Positions 45,400-55,914 of a stretch of 64,000 bases of DNA are shown here, piece by piece (position 1 is the stretch's first letter; each line of letters opens with the position of its first letter). The notes beneath the pieces are model-generated. The model saw nothing but the letters and a program-made list of their open reading frames with translations, did not search any database and was not told the origin of the DNA. Made by a program: the position numbers and the translations under genes. The stretch spans positions 212,776,116 through 212,840,115 of the forward strand of contig NC_092877.1 of NCBI RefSeq assembly GCF_028372415.1, read 5' to 3'. The DNA comes from Notamacropus eugenii. Taxonomy: Eukaryota > Chordata > Mammalia > Diprotodontia > Macropodidae.

Positions 45400-46005
45400 T
45401 AGAATGGTCAGCTTTTGCCCCCAGTGTTTTACTTCCCTTCCTGGAAGGGAATTCCTGGAAGAATTAAAGTCTCCCTTTTAAAAGATTAGAGAAAAGAGAT
45501 GCTAGAGATGTCTAGTTTTGTCTCCCTGTGAGTCCCAAATATGATATTCCTTGCTGTACTAATAATCATTTGTACTTTTGAAGATGATTTTTAATTTTCA
45601 GTAGCAAGCATACAACACTTCACTTTGGAGAATAAGGCCCAAATATATTCCTGAGTGAGGATATTTATTCATTGGGTTGTATGAAAATAGGAAAAAAGCT
45701 AAAGGCAACTGGCATTGTGTTTCTAAAACTTACATGTAGAAAGCCTTGTGCCTCTTATTCAGTCAATTAATAATTAAATGAATAAAAGAGAGTAAGAGCA
45801 TATTTAGCCGAGACTCTAAATCCAGGAAACTGATGAGATGATATGTTATTTAGTCAATTCTCACTCCATCTTAAAAAGTAAGTTAAGAACTTTATATATG
45901 CTCATAACAATTTTAATCTGTTTACATCCAGTCTATTATTGTACACTATGAAGATCTTTCTGACTACGAGTCTGTTATCCAATATATTAGCTGGATATAA
46001 TCAAA
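45400..46005. other. unassigned DNA
   Basis: No gene or repeat recognised. Confidence 0.5.
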
Positions 46006-46007
46006 AG

Positions 46008-46205
46008 AGGATTGGAGTTAGAGACAAGAAGACCTAGGTTCGAACCCTACTTCTGACAGAAGCAATGTGAACCTCAGCAAATTGCTCAACTTGTCTTTCT
46101 TTCTGTCCTTTCAACTATAAAAAGGAGACCATAATAACATTTACCATATTATTGAGGTTTTTGTGAGAATTAAATGATTTGATGTATATAAATATGAGCT
46201 TTTCC
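46008..46205 (+). mobile_element. MAR-type CORE-SINE
   Basis: 'gaagacctaggttcgaaccc' (a near-perfect B box GGTTCGAACCC) followed by a diverged core and a 'attaaatgatttgatgtata' tail. Despite the good B box the flanking sequence does not form a tRNA. Confidence 0.75.
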
Positions 46206-46209
46206 TACT

Positions 46210-46910
46210 TCTGTAACTAAATATTATAAAGATGGCATTTATTCCTTCATCTAAATCAGTGATAAAAATGTTTTAAAAGGCCAAGGCCAAGACAGAGCCC
46301 TATTGAAATACTCCTAGAGATGTTCAGAGCAGGCATAGACAACGATAATAAATGAATTCAATTCTTAAGATAAATCAATAGTTCTAGCATCTTATTAGTG
46401 TACACCTTCTTCTGGTATACAGACCACATTCTATTCAATACTCTTCATCCTAAGAGACGGTTGTCCATGGATTTCATAAGAAACTTATGAAAGATCAGCA
46501 ATAGAACCTGAAAAACTGTGACATTTGGGGAACAACTGTTTCTTTTATCTCACTTTTTTTTACTTGTTTCTCTCCTTTCTCTTCCTATTACCTCCTCTGG
46601 GTACCATTTTCCTAGTATCTCTTTAATATTAAAGTTGCTCTATTTATCTGGGGCTAGAGGGAAAGTCAAATTTATTACCCTTTCCCTAGTTTTATCAAAA
46701 TATATTTCACATAATAGCCATAGAATTTGCTCTGTTGATTAAAATTTCATAACAGTAGGATTGAGATTATGCCACAAAATGAGGACTATTTGTCCAGATT
46801 GCTGATGTGGATTATCATACTGGGAGGGAGTGCCTGCGTGTGTTGAAAGCCAGCCTAGTTTGAACTGGTACATATCAGTACATCACTTTTATGGGCTCTG
46901 TTACTCACAT
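46210..46910. other. unassigned DNA
   Basis: One 74-residue open frame at 46518-46742 with no recognisable product. Confidence 0.45.
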
Positions 46911-46915
46911 AACTG

Positions 46916-47308
46916 TTGGAGGGCATTATGTCAACAGAACATATTCTGACTTGGACAAAAGATGGTGAAATTGTTTTCACTTACCTGGCTGGTTCTCAGA
47001 AACTGCAAGAGCATTTAAAAATGATCTACAAAACATTAAAAATAAACTGTTTGATTTCATTTGGCTTCTTTTCTATCCTCCTTCCTACAGTTGAAAACTA
47101 TCCACAAAATACGAAGCATACTTTAAGATATTCATTCTACCCTGGTTGCTTTCGCTGCATCATTAAAGAATTCTGGCAAAGTGTGGAAAAGTACTCTATC
47201 TATGACCTGGGTCATTTGAATATAGTGGATGGGGATAAGATTGAATGCTATGTGTCTAGCAATTCATACTTGAAACACTTTAAGTTGGACGGCCTGTCAG
47301 TTCTTTAA
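46916..47308 (+). CDS. unrecognised 130-codon open frame (speculative)
   Basis: The longest plus-strand frame outside repeats. The C-terminal half (about residues 58-130) has a balanced composition with several Cys, Trp and charged residues (FWQSVEKYSIYDLGHLNIVD, then GDKIECYV), unlike translated microsatellite or L1. A pyrimidine run ending 'cttcctacag' at 47081-47090 looks like a splice acceptor just before this half, so a lone terminal exon is possible. No promoter, donor or partner exon is visible. It could equally be a chance frame or part of an old repeat. Confidence 0.2.
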   Translation: MEGIMSTEHILTWTKDGEIVFTYLAGSQKLQEHLKMIYKTLKINCLISFGFFSILLPTVENYPQNTKHTLRYSFYPGCFRCIIKEFWQSVEKYSIYDLGHLNIVDGDKIECYVSSNSYLKHFKLDGLSVL

Positions 47309-47439
47309 TTGTACCTTCCTTTCATTTAAAATGTAAAGCATGAATTACTGCCTTCAGTGAAAAGGAAAAGAGTGATGGTTTAATTGTATATTTTGCTTTG
47401 CTCTGGAGCCACTGACCCATTATTGCTATTGGATGATGA

Positions 47440-48112
47440 GATGAGGACGATGACAGCAGAAAGTAACTGAGTGAGGTATTTGATGCGATTCAGAGAAGCG
47501 ACAGTAATGTTCTTCATGCCATTATGTAGATTGATAAAACAAAGAGTTAAATGAAGAGTTCATTAGAGATGCTGAAATGACTTCCATAGTAGAAATGAGT
47601 GACAAAGTTTGTTCTGGTTTTTAAAGGCAATTAAATTCCATCATCTATGAGAAGCTTTCCCCAGCCTCTCTTAATTCCAGTGCCTTCCCTCTGTTAATGA
47701 TTTCTTATTTATCCTTTACATAGCTTGCTTTGCGTATATTTGTTTGCATGTTGTCTCCTCCATAAGACTGTAAACTTTTTGAGGACAGGGACTTTTTTTT
47801 TCTTTTTGTATTTTTTTTTCTTCTTTTTGTACCCTGGCTCTTAGAACAGTGCCTGGGATATTTGGTATTTGATAAATATTCATCGATTGAGAAAGCTCTC
47901 TACTAGAAAGATTCTATTTGGTTCAAGAGATTATGCATTGTTTTCAACTTGGAAGGAGCCTGAGATATGAGGCATTAAGAGAGGGCCATATATGTACATC
48001 CATCAAAGGGACTATCCTCTATAACTATAGCACAGCCCAGCAGAGAGCAGTAGAGAGTTACAAGACAGAAACTTTACAAACAGATGGAATTCTCAGTTTG
48101 GAGGGGTGAGTG
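47440..48112 (+). repeat. unclassified repeat unit, copy 1 (with L2 insert)
   Basis: Shares collinear blocks with 48985-49378: 'ggcattatg-agattgataaaac'-type, 'atgagtgacaaagtttgttc', 'ttcaagagattatgcattg', 'gggccatatatgtacatcc'. An L2 3' end (47635-47895) is inserted. I cannot name the family. Confidence 0.6.
47635..47895 (+). mobile_element. L2-type LINE 3' end
   Basis: 'ccagcctctcttaattccag', 'actgtaaactttttgaggac' and 'cagtgcctgggatatttgg' then 'gataaat' match the L2 terminus. T-rich runs at 47793-47828 interrupt it. Confidence 0.72.
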
Positions 48113-48189
48113 AAGTCAGGATTCCTGAAAATGGGGTAAAGAATTTATAAGGGAATTACCATCTACTAGGTGAAGAGCAAGCAGGAAAT

Positions 48190-48628
48190 TCCAGCTCCAC
48201 TCATATATCACCACTTATTCATCCATTTTCAACTGATGCTCCCCACTAAGAGTTTTCAATTTTTTGCCAACTTAGAAAGGAGTACTTTGAATATTGTTTG
48301 TGCACAATAACTACTTTCTTTTTTCTTTGATCACTTTGGAATATAAACCTGGTAGAGGTATTAGCAGGTCAAAGGATATAAAGAGTTCAGTAGTGTTTGG
48401 GTTCTAGTTCTCAACTGCTTTCCAGAATGGATGGACCAGTTCATAGCTCCATCAACAATGAATTAATGAGCTTGTTTTCCAGCAGCTTCTCCAGGGCTTA
48501 CCATTTTGTATTTTTTCTCAACTTTGACAATCTGAAGGGTGTGAGGTGGATCCTCCAAATTGTTTTAATTAGCATTTTTCTAAATTTTTATGATCTGGAG
48601 CATTTGTGGGGATTAATAGGAAGTTATT
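48190..48628 (-). mobile_element. old LINE-1 ORF2 C-terminal fragment
   Basis: The plus strand shows antisense L1 words 'ccagaatggatggaccagtt', 'catagctccatcaacaatga' and 'gaccattttgtattttt'-type, collinear with 8880-9040. Strongly diverged. Confidence 0.7.
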
Positions 48629-48631
48629 GTA

Positions 48632-48980
48632 GAGACTGAAGTAAGTCATATGGAATTGTGTGTGGCTTTTTTTTTCTTGGATGGGGGAGGGCTATTTATT
48701 TTACTTGACCCTGTGATTACTAAGGTGAATTCCTAGGCCCTTGGGCAGATTTTGATATCAATATCTGCCTATCTTTTTGGTCATTCTTTTCTCATTTTGT
48801 TTTCATAGTCTCTGAAATGCTCATCTAGGGTGCTCACCAGTGTCATGGAGAATACCAAGTATTCTTCTATAGCTTAAAACGGAAAAAGAATTTCTTATTG
48901 ATATCCAGATTCTCCAGAGCTTCCTATACATGTGGTTCATGATTGAAGACAATCAAAATAACAAATGACTCAAATGACAG
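48632..48980. other. unassigned DNA
   Basis: No gene or repeat recognised. Confidence 0.5.
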
Positions 48981-48984
48981 TGGA

Positions 48985-49378
48985 AAGACACATAATATGT
49001 CAAAGTAAATAATAGCAGTGAATGTAACTCAAGCATTCGGGTAAGGTTCAGAGAAGAGAAGAATCTCTTTCATAACATTATGTTGATTGATAAAACAAGG
49101 AAGTGGATTCCATAGGAAAAATGAGTGATATGGCCTGCTCCAGTTTTTAAAGATAATAGTATTATCTCTTGAGAAATCTTTATACCAGGAAGATTTTATT
49201 TGATTTATGAGATTATGTATCCCATTTTCCAGGAGCCTGGAACATAAGGGTTAGGAGATGGCTAAATGTGCCCATCCATAGAAGGTCTGTTTTCTACATC
49301 TATAGCAGAGCTCAGGAGATGGCAACAAAAGTTGTAAGACTATAAATGGATGAAATTCTCAATTTTAAGGTGAGATAA
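48985..49378 (+). repeat. unclassified repeat unit, copy 2
   Basis: Matches 47440-48112 over most of its length ('gttgattgataaaacaagg', 'tgagtgatatggcctgctcc', 'gagattatgtatcccatttt', 'atggatgaaattctcaattt') but lacks the L2 insert. Confidence 0.6.
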
Positions 49379-49407
49379 AATAGCACAATGCTGACTTGTG
49401 TATGGAT

Positions 49408-49590
49408 TGTAGGATGATAGGTTTAAATCTAGAAGAGACCTTAAATGTCATGGAGTCTAACACCTCTTTTATAGATGAGGAAACTGAGGACCAGCAAGGT
49501 TAAGTGACTAGCCTGGGGTCACTTTAAGGCAAATTATAACCTAGGTCTTCCTGACTCCAAGCTCTTCAGTAAAGCATTGGAAATAATTTA
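49408..49590 (+). mobile_element. THER1/MIR-type SINE
   Basis: 'tagaagagaccttaaatgtc', 'gatgaggaaactgaggacca', 'aggttaagtgactagcctgg' and 'taggtcttcctgactccaag' follow the consensus order closely. Confidence 0.88.
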
Positions 49591-49924
49591 TAAGAGATCA
49601 CTGATGACATGTATGACTAGAAATGGAGCTGAGTCACTTATACAATCATGTAGTGAAAGCAAGTAATAATAGATGTATAATCCAAGAGTTACACTGTTAC
49701 CCACACTATAATAGGTCTCCAGAGTGTTGGAATGGATGCTCTATGGAGGAGCTACAGAAAGATAAGAATGAAGATTTCACAGGGTACTCACATCATTGAG
49801 GTAATGTATCCACTGCAGAATCAAAGTATCTTTCTAAAATCTGTGTTTTCTGTCACAAGCAGCAACTATGCCTTTCATCAACTATTGATGTGCTCTATAG
49901 GGCCAGATGTTTGAGTTCTTTAAG

Positions 49925-50112
49925 TTGCTTTCATGATCATTTAGTCCAATTATCTCATATGCCTTGCACATACACTTGTTGAACTGGATTGAATTTTACA
50001 AAGGAGGAAATAGTTCCTTAAAGAGATGAAGTGCAGTTGTCCACAGTCACATAAAAAGTAAATGCTAAACCCAAGTTTGATCTTGCTGTTGTACTCCAAA
50101 TTCAGCCATCTT
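49925..50112 (+). mobile_element. MIR-type SINE, diverged
   Basis: 'ttacaaaggaggaaatagtt' and 'gttgtccacagtcacataaa' mark a degenerate MIR core and 3' half. Confidence 0.6.
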
Positions 50113-50114
50113 TA

Positions 50115-51705
50115 GATTATTCTTCTTTCCTTGGCACCAGTTCTATAGGAGAAAAACACAACAATTCCACCTCTTTTGTCTCATTTAGGAGACCATAGTA
50201 TTTGTATACATGTTAGATCTAGTCTTGGAAAGTTGTGGGCAAATTAGATTTCTACAGATTGAATTATATTTTAAATATAGTATAGAAGTTTCTTATTTAG
50301 AAGAACAATGTTGTAGATGCTTTAGTAATGACAATTCCTCCTGATTTTTTATTTGGGGTTCTTAAAGGGTGGTGGTGGGGAACACTGCAAAAATAAGATC
50401 ATCTAAAACACTTTTCTTTTATGTAGTATGCAAATACAAATGGAAGTATAAGCCTGAAAGGGTCTGGCTTTCTTATGGGTATTTTGACTGCAGTGTAAGA
50501 AACTGATTAGATTTATATAACTTACAGGCTTCCCATCAATTTCAGACCTGTGTAGATTGTAACACTAGTTACCATTCTCTTTTCCTACCTTAGCTATGAC
50601 ACTATCTGTCATACCACCCTCTGTTACTTTGAGCTATGAGCTGAGCAAGACCTAAAACATCTTGAGTTATAAGAGAACCTATGGTTAAAAGAGTTTTTTG
50701 ACTTCTTGAAGCTATCACATTGCTGGTTTATTGATGTGTCACTTTGCAACCAAGCCCCATGTGAAATCCCCTCAATGGAGACTGGAGGTGGTGCAGACAC
50801 TGCCTCCAGGAAGCTCAGCTTAAATACATTCTAATTCCAAATTCATATCAGAAATGCAAATGTAATGGCTTAAGAGATATTTCAGAGATCACACTTCTCT
50901 ATCGTAAAATCACCTGCACTGGAACTTTCTGAATAATAGAATTTACTTAGAACCAATTTAATGAATGACTGAAGCAGCTATGTGCTGATAATAGCAAATG
51001 TTTTGATAAACTATACATCAACTGAAAGCAGGAAGCAGGGACCATTACTGCTTCTGAACCCAGCCTTGTATAGGGGTCTAGTTGTAAGGGAGATCTAGTT
51101 GTAGTCCGCTGATTGCTTTGGCTCATAAATATGCTAATGTTTAATATCAAGTGGCCATGAAAAAAGAATCTAAAGAAGATTTACAGGCATATAAAAGTGA
51201 AGTTTAATAGCACCTATAACACTACCCAGATGTGTTAAGATTGCACACTTCTCTCAAAAAGGGAGTAGTGTGTGTCCAGAAGGAGCCTCAAGCAATAAGC
51301 TTCCCACACAGAGGACATTTTCCAATTTCCCCATGCAATTAATGCATGTGAGTTAAGGGCTGCTGGCTGAGCATGATGGTCATCCACCTTAAAAGCACCC
51401 CAGTCCTGGAATCAGCTGCAGGAGACATTATTTAATATGATATTGGGAGTTGTGAGTTCCTTCCAATTGCAATGAAACAAGCACAACTTTGAATGGATGA
51501 GCTGGAGGGAGGTTCCCTCTTTGGCATTCCTGACAGACTCATCATGCTGAGCCAAGTTTAAATTTTGGCTGCTAGAAAGAGTAGACCATGCCCAAAGAGG
51601 CCAGACATTCTTGGTGGGATTTTGCCAATTGTTTTGGTCTGATTTTTCCATCAGTTGACGGTTGAGAAAGGAGAACTTCTCTTCTCCACAGCCTCTCATT
51701 AAAGT
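50115..51705. other. unassigned DNA
   Basis: No gene recognised. Two minus-strand open frames (50947-51150, 51412-51699) have no similarity I know. Confidence 0.45.

Positions 51706-51707
<2 letters not shown>

Positions 51708-51738
<31 letters not shown>
51708..51738 (+). repeat. poly-T run (~30)
   Basis: An uninterrupted T tract. It could be the A-tail of a minus-strand retroposon, but no body is recognisable beside it. Confidence 0.95.
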
Positions 51739-51741
<3 letters not shown>

Positions 51742-52039
51742 ATTTCAAAAGGCTGTAGCAAGAGAAGACAAGACAGATATTTGGATTTCTAAATGAGCTA
51801 AAAGAGTGACAGGGCACAACTCTATTACTGTTGAGGGTACCAACCTTTCCCAGTCAATAAGATTCCCTGCCTCAGTGTTAGCTTAAACTCTTTACCAGTA
51901 CTTATCTCATATATTCAATCTGTTGACAAATCTACTTATGTGGAATTATATATTATATATAATTCTCTGTCTCCATATGTATATATACATGTGAAAATAT
52001 ACATATATAGTTAATGTACATATGCCCCTCTATAATGAT

Positions 52040-52260
52040 ATAGAGGTAGCAAGATGATGCAGTGGTTAGAGAACTGAGCTTAGAGTCAGGAGGACCTGAG
52101 TTCAAATCTGGCATCACACACTTACTAGCTGACTTACTAGTCACTTAACCCTGTTAGCCTCAGTTTCCTCAGATGTAAAATGAGTTGGAAAAGGGAATGG
52201 CAAACCAATCCAACATCTTGCCAATAAAGCCCCAAAATAGGGTCATAAACAGTCAGAAAT
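52040..52260 (+). mobile_element. tRNA-derived CORE-SINE, 5' part (interrupted)
   Basis: Head 'gatgatgcagtggttagag', B box in 'gagttcaaatctgg', core 'cctcagtttcctcagatgt' and tail 'atggcaaaccaatccaac', ending 'aaacagtcagaaat'. The final 'gtcagaaatgactgaaaatg' lies at 55303-55330, beyond two insertions. Confidence 0.88.
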
Positions 52261-52263
52261 TTT
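52248..52263 (+). repeat. target-site duplication of the 52.3-kb HAL1, left
   Basis: 'aacagtcagaaatttt', identical to 55144-55159; the T run makes the inner edge ambiguous. Confidence 0.85.
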
Positions 52264-53092
52264 TTTTATTTTTAATTTATTTATTTAACTTTTAACATTC
52301 ATTTTCACAAAATTTTGGGTTCCAAATTTTCTCCCCATTTTTCTCCCCCCACCCCAAAACACTGAGCATTCTAATTGCCCCTATCACCGATCTGCCCTCT
52401 CTTCTAACATTCTTCCCTTCCCTTGTCCCTGTCTTCTTTTTTGTCCTGTAGGGCAAGATAACGTTCTATACCCCATTACCTGTATTTCTTATTTCCTACT
52501 AGTAAGAACAATACTCGACAGTTGTTCCTAAAACTTTGATTTCCAACTTCTCTTCATCCCTCCCTCCCCACCCATTCCCTTTGGGAAGCAAGCAATTCAA
52601 TATAGGCCATATCTCTGTAGTTTTGCAAATGACTTCCATAATAGTCATGTTGTATAAGACTAACAATATTTCCCTTCATCCTATCCTGCCCCCCCATTGC
52701 TTCTGTTCTCTCTTTGGATCCTGTCCCTCCCCAAGAGTGTTGATCTCAAATTGTTCCCTCCTCCCACTGCCCTCCCCTCCATCATCCTCCCCACCCTGTA
52801 TACCCTTCTCCCCCACTTTCCTGTATTGTAAGATAGGTTTTCATACCAAAATGATTGTGCATTTTATTCCTTCCTTTAGTCGAATGTGATGAGAGTAAGA
52901 TTCATTTTTTTCCTCTCACCTCCCCCTCTTTTTCCCTCCACTGAAAAGTCTTTTGCTTGCCTCTTTTATGAGAGATAATTTGCCCCATTCCATTTCTCCC
53001 TTTCTCCTCCCAATATATTTCTCTCTCACTGCTTAATTTCATTTTTTAAAGATATGATCCCATCCTATTCAACTCACTCTGTGCATTCTGTC

Positions 53093-53095
<3 letters not shown>
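52264..53095 (-). other. HAL1 3' UTR
   Basis: GA-rich on the minus strand, with the recurrent words 'ccctacaggacaaa'-type and 'ggtatagaacgtt'-type also seen at 20830-20890 and 30780-30840. The plus-strand frame 52536-52889 is a by-product of its pyrimidine bias. Confidence 0.75.

Positions 53096-53156
<61 letters not shown>
53096..53156 (+). repeat. (TG)n microsatellite in the HAL1
   Basis: About 30 TG units at the place where the 18.6-kb copy carries its compound microsatellite. Confidence 0.97.
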
Positions 53157-53157
<1 letters not shown>

Positions 53158-53256
53158 GTGTAATCGCACCAACTACCCAGATCCTGAAAAGTTTCAAGAG
53201 TTACAAATATTGTCTTTCCATGTAGGAATGTAAACAGTTCAACTTTAGTAAGTCCC

Positions 53257-54310
53257 TTATGATTTCTCTTTGCTGTTTACCTTTTCATGCTTCTCTTCAT
53301 TCTTGTGTTCTTGTGTTTGAAGGTCAAATTTTCTTTTCAGCTCTGGTCTTTTCATCAAGAATGCTTGAAAGTCCTTGATTTCATGGAAAGACCATTTTTT
53401 CCCCTGAAGTACTATACTCAGTTTTGCTGGGTAGATGATTCTTGGTTTTAGTCCTAGTTCCTTTGACTTCTGGAATATAATATTCCATTTCCTTCGATCC
53501 CTTAATGTAGAAGCTTCTAGATCTTGTGTTATCCTGATTGTATTTCCACAATACTTGAATTGTTTCTTTCCAGCTGCTTGCAATACTTTCTCCTTGACCT
53601 GGGAACTCTGGAATTTGGCCACAATGTTCCTAGGAGTTTCTCTTTTTGGATCTCTTTCAGGAGGTGATCTGGTGGATTCTTTCAATATTTATTTTACCCT
53701 CTGGTTCTAGAATCTCAGGGCAGTTTTCCTTGATAATTTCATGAAAGATGATGTCTAGGCTCTTTTTTTGATCATGGCTTTCAGGTAGTCCCATAATTTT
53801 TAAGTTATCTCTCCTGGATCTATTTTCCAGGTCAGCTGAGATATTTCACATTATCTTCCATTTTTCTTTTGGTTTTATTTTGTGATTTCTTGGTTTCTCA
53901 TAAAGTCATTAGTCTCCATCTGTTCCATTTTAATTTTGAAAGAACTATTTTCTTCAGTGAGCTTTTGGACCTCCTTTTCCATTTGGCTAATTCTGCTTTT
54001 TAAAGCATTCTTCTCCTCATTGGCTTTTTGAACCTCTTTTGCCAATTGAGTTAGCCTATTTTTCAAGGTGTTATCAGCATTTAGCAAGGTGTTGACCTAC
54101 TTTTCATGCTTTTCTTGCATCTCTCTCATTTCTCTTGCCAGTTTTTCCTACACCTCTAACTTGATTTTCAAAATCCTTTTTGAGCTCTTCCATTGCCTAA
54201 GCCCATTGAATATTTATTTTGGATATTTGGGATACGGAAGCCTTGACTTCTGTGTCCTTCCCTGATGGTAAGCATTGTTCTTTCTCCTCTGAAAGGATGG
54301 GAGGAGATAT
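53257..54310 (-). pseudogene. HAL1 ORF1 remnant
   Basis: 53685-53257 encodes 142 residues of the C-terminal domain (DFQAFLMKRPELKRKFDLQT, and KKQFKYCGNTIRITQDLEAS upstream). 54087-53875 encodes coiled coil (VQKANEEKNALKSRISQMEK). The N-terminal block near 54310-54110 is frameshifted. The longest intact ORF1 stretch in the window, but not whole. Confidence 0.9.
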
Positions 54311-55122
54311 CTGTTCACCAAGAAAGTAACCTTCTATCATCTTACTTTTTTCCCTTTTTTGGGCATTTTCCCAACCAGTTACTTGACTTTTGGGTCCTTT
54401 GTCAAGAGTAGAGTATACTCTGGGAATCTGTGAGATCTCAGTTCTTCCAAGGTGGAAGAATCAAGCGTGTACTGGTCTGGATGCAGAGAGGGATTTTTGT
54501 GCCCAGAATCTTAGCAGATACTTTTCCACAGCCACTTGGCCTCCAGTTCCCAAGTCAGCACTGGGGGGCTGATTTTCAGATAAGCTGGATGGGCAGAGCC
54601 ACCATTCAGTTTGAGACAAAGACCAGCTTGCCCAGGGCCTCCACCCAGGGCTGAGGTAAGAGTCAGCTCTTCAATGCCTCCAGGGGTTTTTAGGCTCCAA
54701 CAACGGAGCTTCCGTACAGGCTGTTGTGCAGGCTCTGTGGTAGCTGCCTGCTGCTGGAGCTATGGAAAAGCCCTTCTCCCTTCCTGGCCTGCTGATTAAA
54801 CCCCTTCACTGACTTTTGGCACCTGTGGGCCAAGGGATCTGAGGCCCCGCTACTGTGACTGAAGATTCTGCCTGCAAGGTGTCCTCCTCCCAGAGTCTTA
54901 TAATGCTGCACCACTGCTTGGCCAAGGCTGTGCTGGGCTCAGTCCTCAGCTCTGCATCTGGTGCAACTGATGTTTCCGTAGGCCTTTCAGGTCACTGTGG
55001 GCTGAAAATCTCCTCCACTCTGTTGTTCTCCACTTCTGCTGCTCCAAAATTTGTTGAGAGTCCCTCTCTACAGGTATTTTATGGGCTGTGGGGAGGACCC
55101 TGCATAAGTATGTCTTTCTAGT

Positions 55123-55134
55123 CCGCCATCTTGG
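55123..55134 (-). promoter_or_regulatory. YY1-type site at the HAL1 5' end
   Basis: The minus strand reads CCAAGATGGCGG within 20 bp of the element start. Human L1 starts with a similar 'GGAGCCAAGATGG' box that binds YY1 and sets the start site. Related boxes are at 17886-17895, 27477-27485 and 27900-27908. Confidence 0.65.
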
Positions 55135-55143
55135 CTCCACCCC

Positions 55144-55159
55144 AACAGTCAGAAATTTT
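55144..55159 (+). repeat. target-site duplication of the HAL1, right
   Basis: 'aacagtcagaaatttt', identical to 52248-52263. Confidence 0.85.
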
Positions 55160-55301
55160 AAAAAATTAAAAGGAAAAAAGAAACACGTGAAAACTTTATT
55201 ATATATGTAAAAGGAACCGCAAGTTATACATAATAGATTTGCAATTTCATGTGCAATCATCTTTTTATTGTACTTTTTTTATTCCATAAAGTAAAAAAAA
55301 A
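55158..55301 (+). mobile_element. short retroposon of unnamed family, copy B
   Basis: A ~145-bp unit ending in ten A's, flanked by 'agtcagaaat' at 55148-55157 and 55302-55311. The interior 'gcaagttatacataatagat' and 'tttcatgtgcaatcatcttt' equal the antisense of 15150-15292. It seems too short to encode anything and must depend on other elements. Confidence 0.72.
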
Positions 55302-55332
55302 AGTCAGAAATGACTGAAAATGACTGAATGGA
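55302..55332 (+). mobile_element. 3' tip of the interrupted CORE-SINE
   Basis: 'agtcagaaatgactgaaaat' then 'gactgaatgg' completes the SINE begun at 52040. Confidence 0.75.
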
Positions 55333-55530
55333 AATATATTCATATATTTTCATGTATATGAATATGTTTTGTACACATAAAGAGGCTAACTCAATTATTT
55401 GGGGTCTACTTATTTAGTTTTTTATTTTAGCTATGCTTTATATCCACATTACCTAGCATATTATCTTACCCCCCCAAAAGTTTGTTGAAGTATTTGTAAT
55501 TTTATTTCTTATTAACAATTTCCCAAATAT

Positions 55531-55612
55531 GCATGTGTGTATGTGTGTGTATGTATGCATGCATGTGCATACATGTGTATATTTGTGTGTATGTGCATAT
55601 ATGTGTGTGTAT
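55531..55612 (+). repeat. (TG/TATG)n low-complexity tract
   Basis: Repeated 'tgtgtatg' and 'catgtg' words. Confidence 0.9.
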
Positions 55613-55614
55613 CC

Positions 55615-55910
55615 CATCTCCCTGCCTTTTTACTAGCTCTCCCATGCCTTCACCTCTGCTTCATTTCCCTGATTTCAAGACCCATCTCATATTTCATATG
55701 TTCCAGGAGGTTTTCCCAGATCTTTCACCTCCTCAAATGTCTTTTGCTCTCAGAGTGCCTTCCATCTACTCAATCTCAACCTAGTTATGTTCTATTCCAT
55801 GAAAATGCAATCTCCTTTGGGGAAATGTCTATGTTTTTCCTTTTCTTGGTATCCCTAGCCTTGAGCACAGTACCTGGAACATAGTTCTTAATAAATGCAT
55901 ATTGGTGATT
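55615..55910 (+). mobile_element. L2-type LINE 3' end
   Basis: 'caagacccatctcatatttc', 'ttcccagatctttcacctcc' and 'gagcacagtacctggaacat' then 'ttaataaatgcatattgg' match the L2 3' region over ~290 bp. Open frames here are shadows. Confidence 0.8.
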
Positions 55911-55914
55911 TTTT

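Larger units (their letters stand above)
52261..55143 (-). mobile_element. full-length HAL1 (half-L1)
   Basis: About 2.88 kb. On the minus strand it starts 'gggtggagccaagatggcgg' with a YY1-type site, followed by a GC-richer 5' UTR (55143-54390), ORF1 remnants (54310-53257), the GA-rich 3' UTR, and an A-rich end seen as the T run at 52261-52290. No ORF2. Flanked by a 16-bp duplication. Both ends are present, making it the most complete HAL1 in the window. Confidence 0.9.

Noticed and set aside
46030-46060. Possible tRNA gene because of a near-perfect B box
   Set aside because: It sits inside a SINE and the flanks cannot fold into a cloverleaf.
54390-55121. Several plus-strand open frames of 60-90 codons
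   Set aside because: They lie antisense in the HAL1 5' UTR, whose higher GC content lengthens chance frames.
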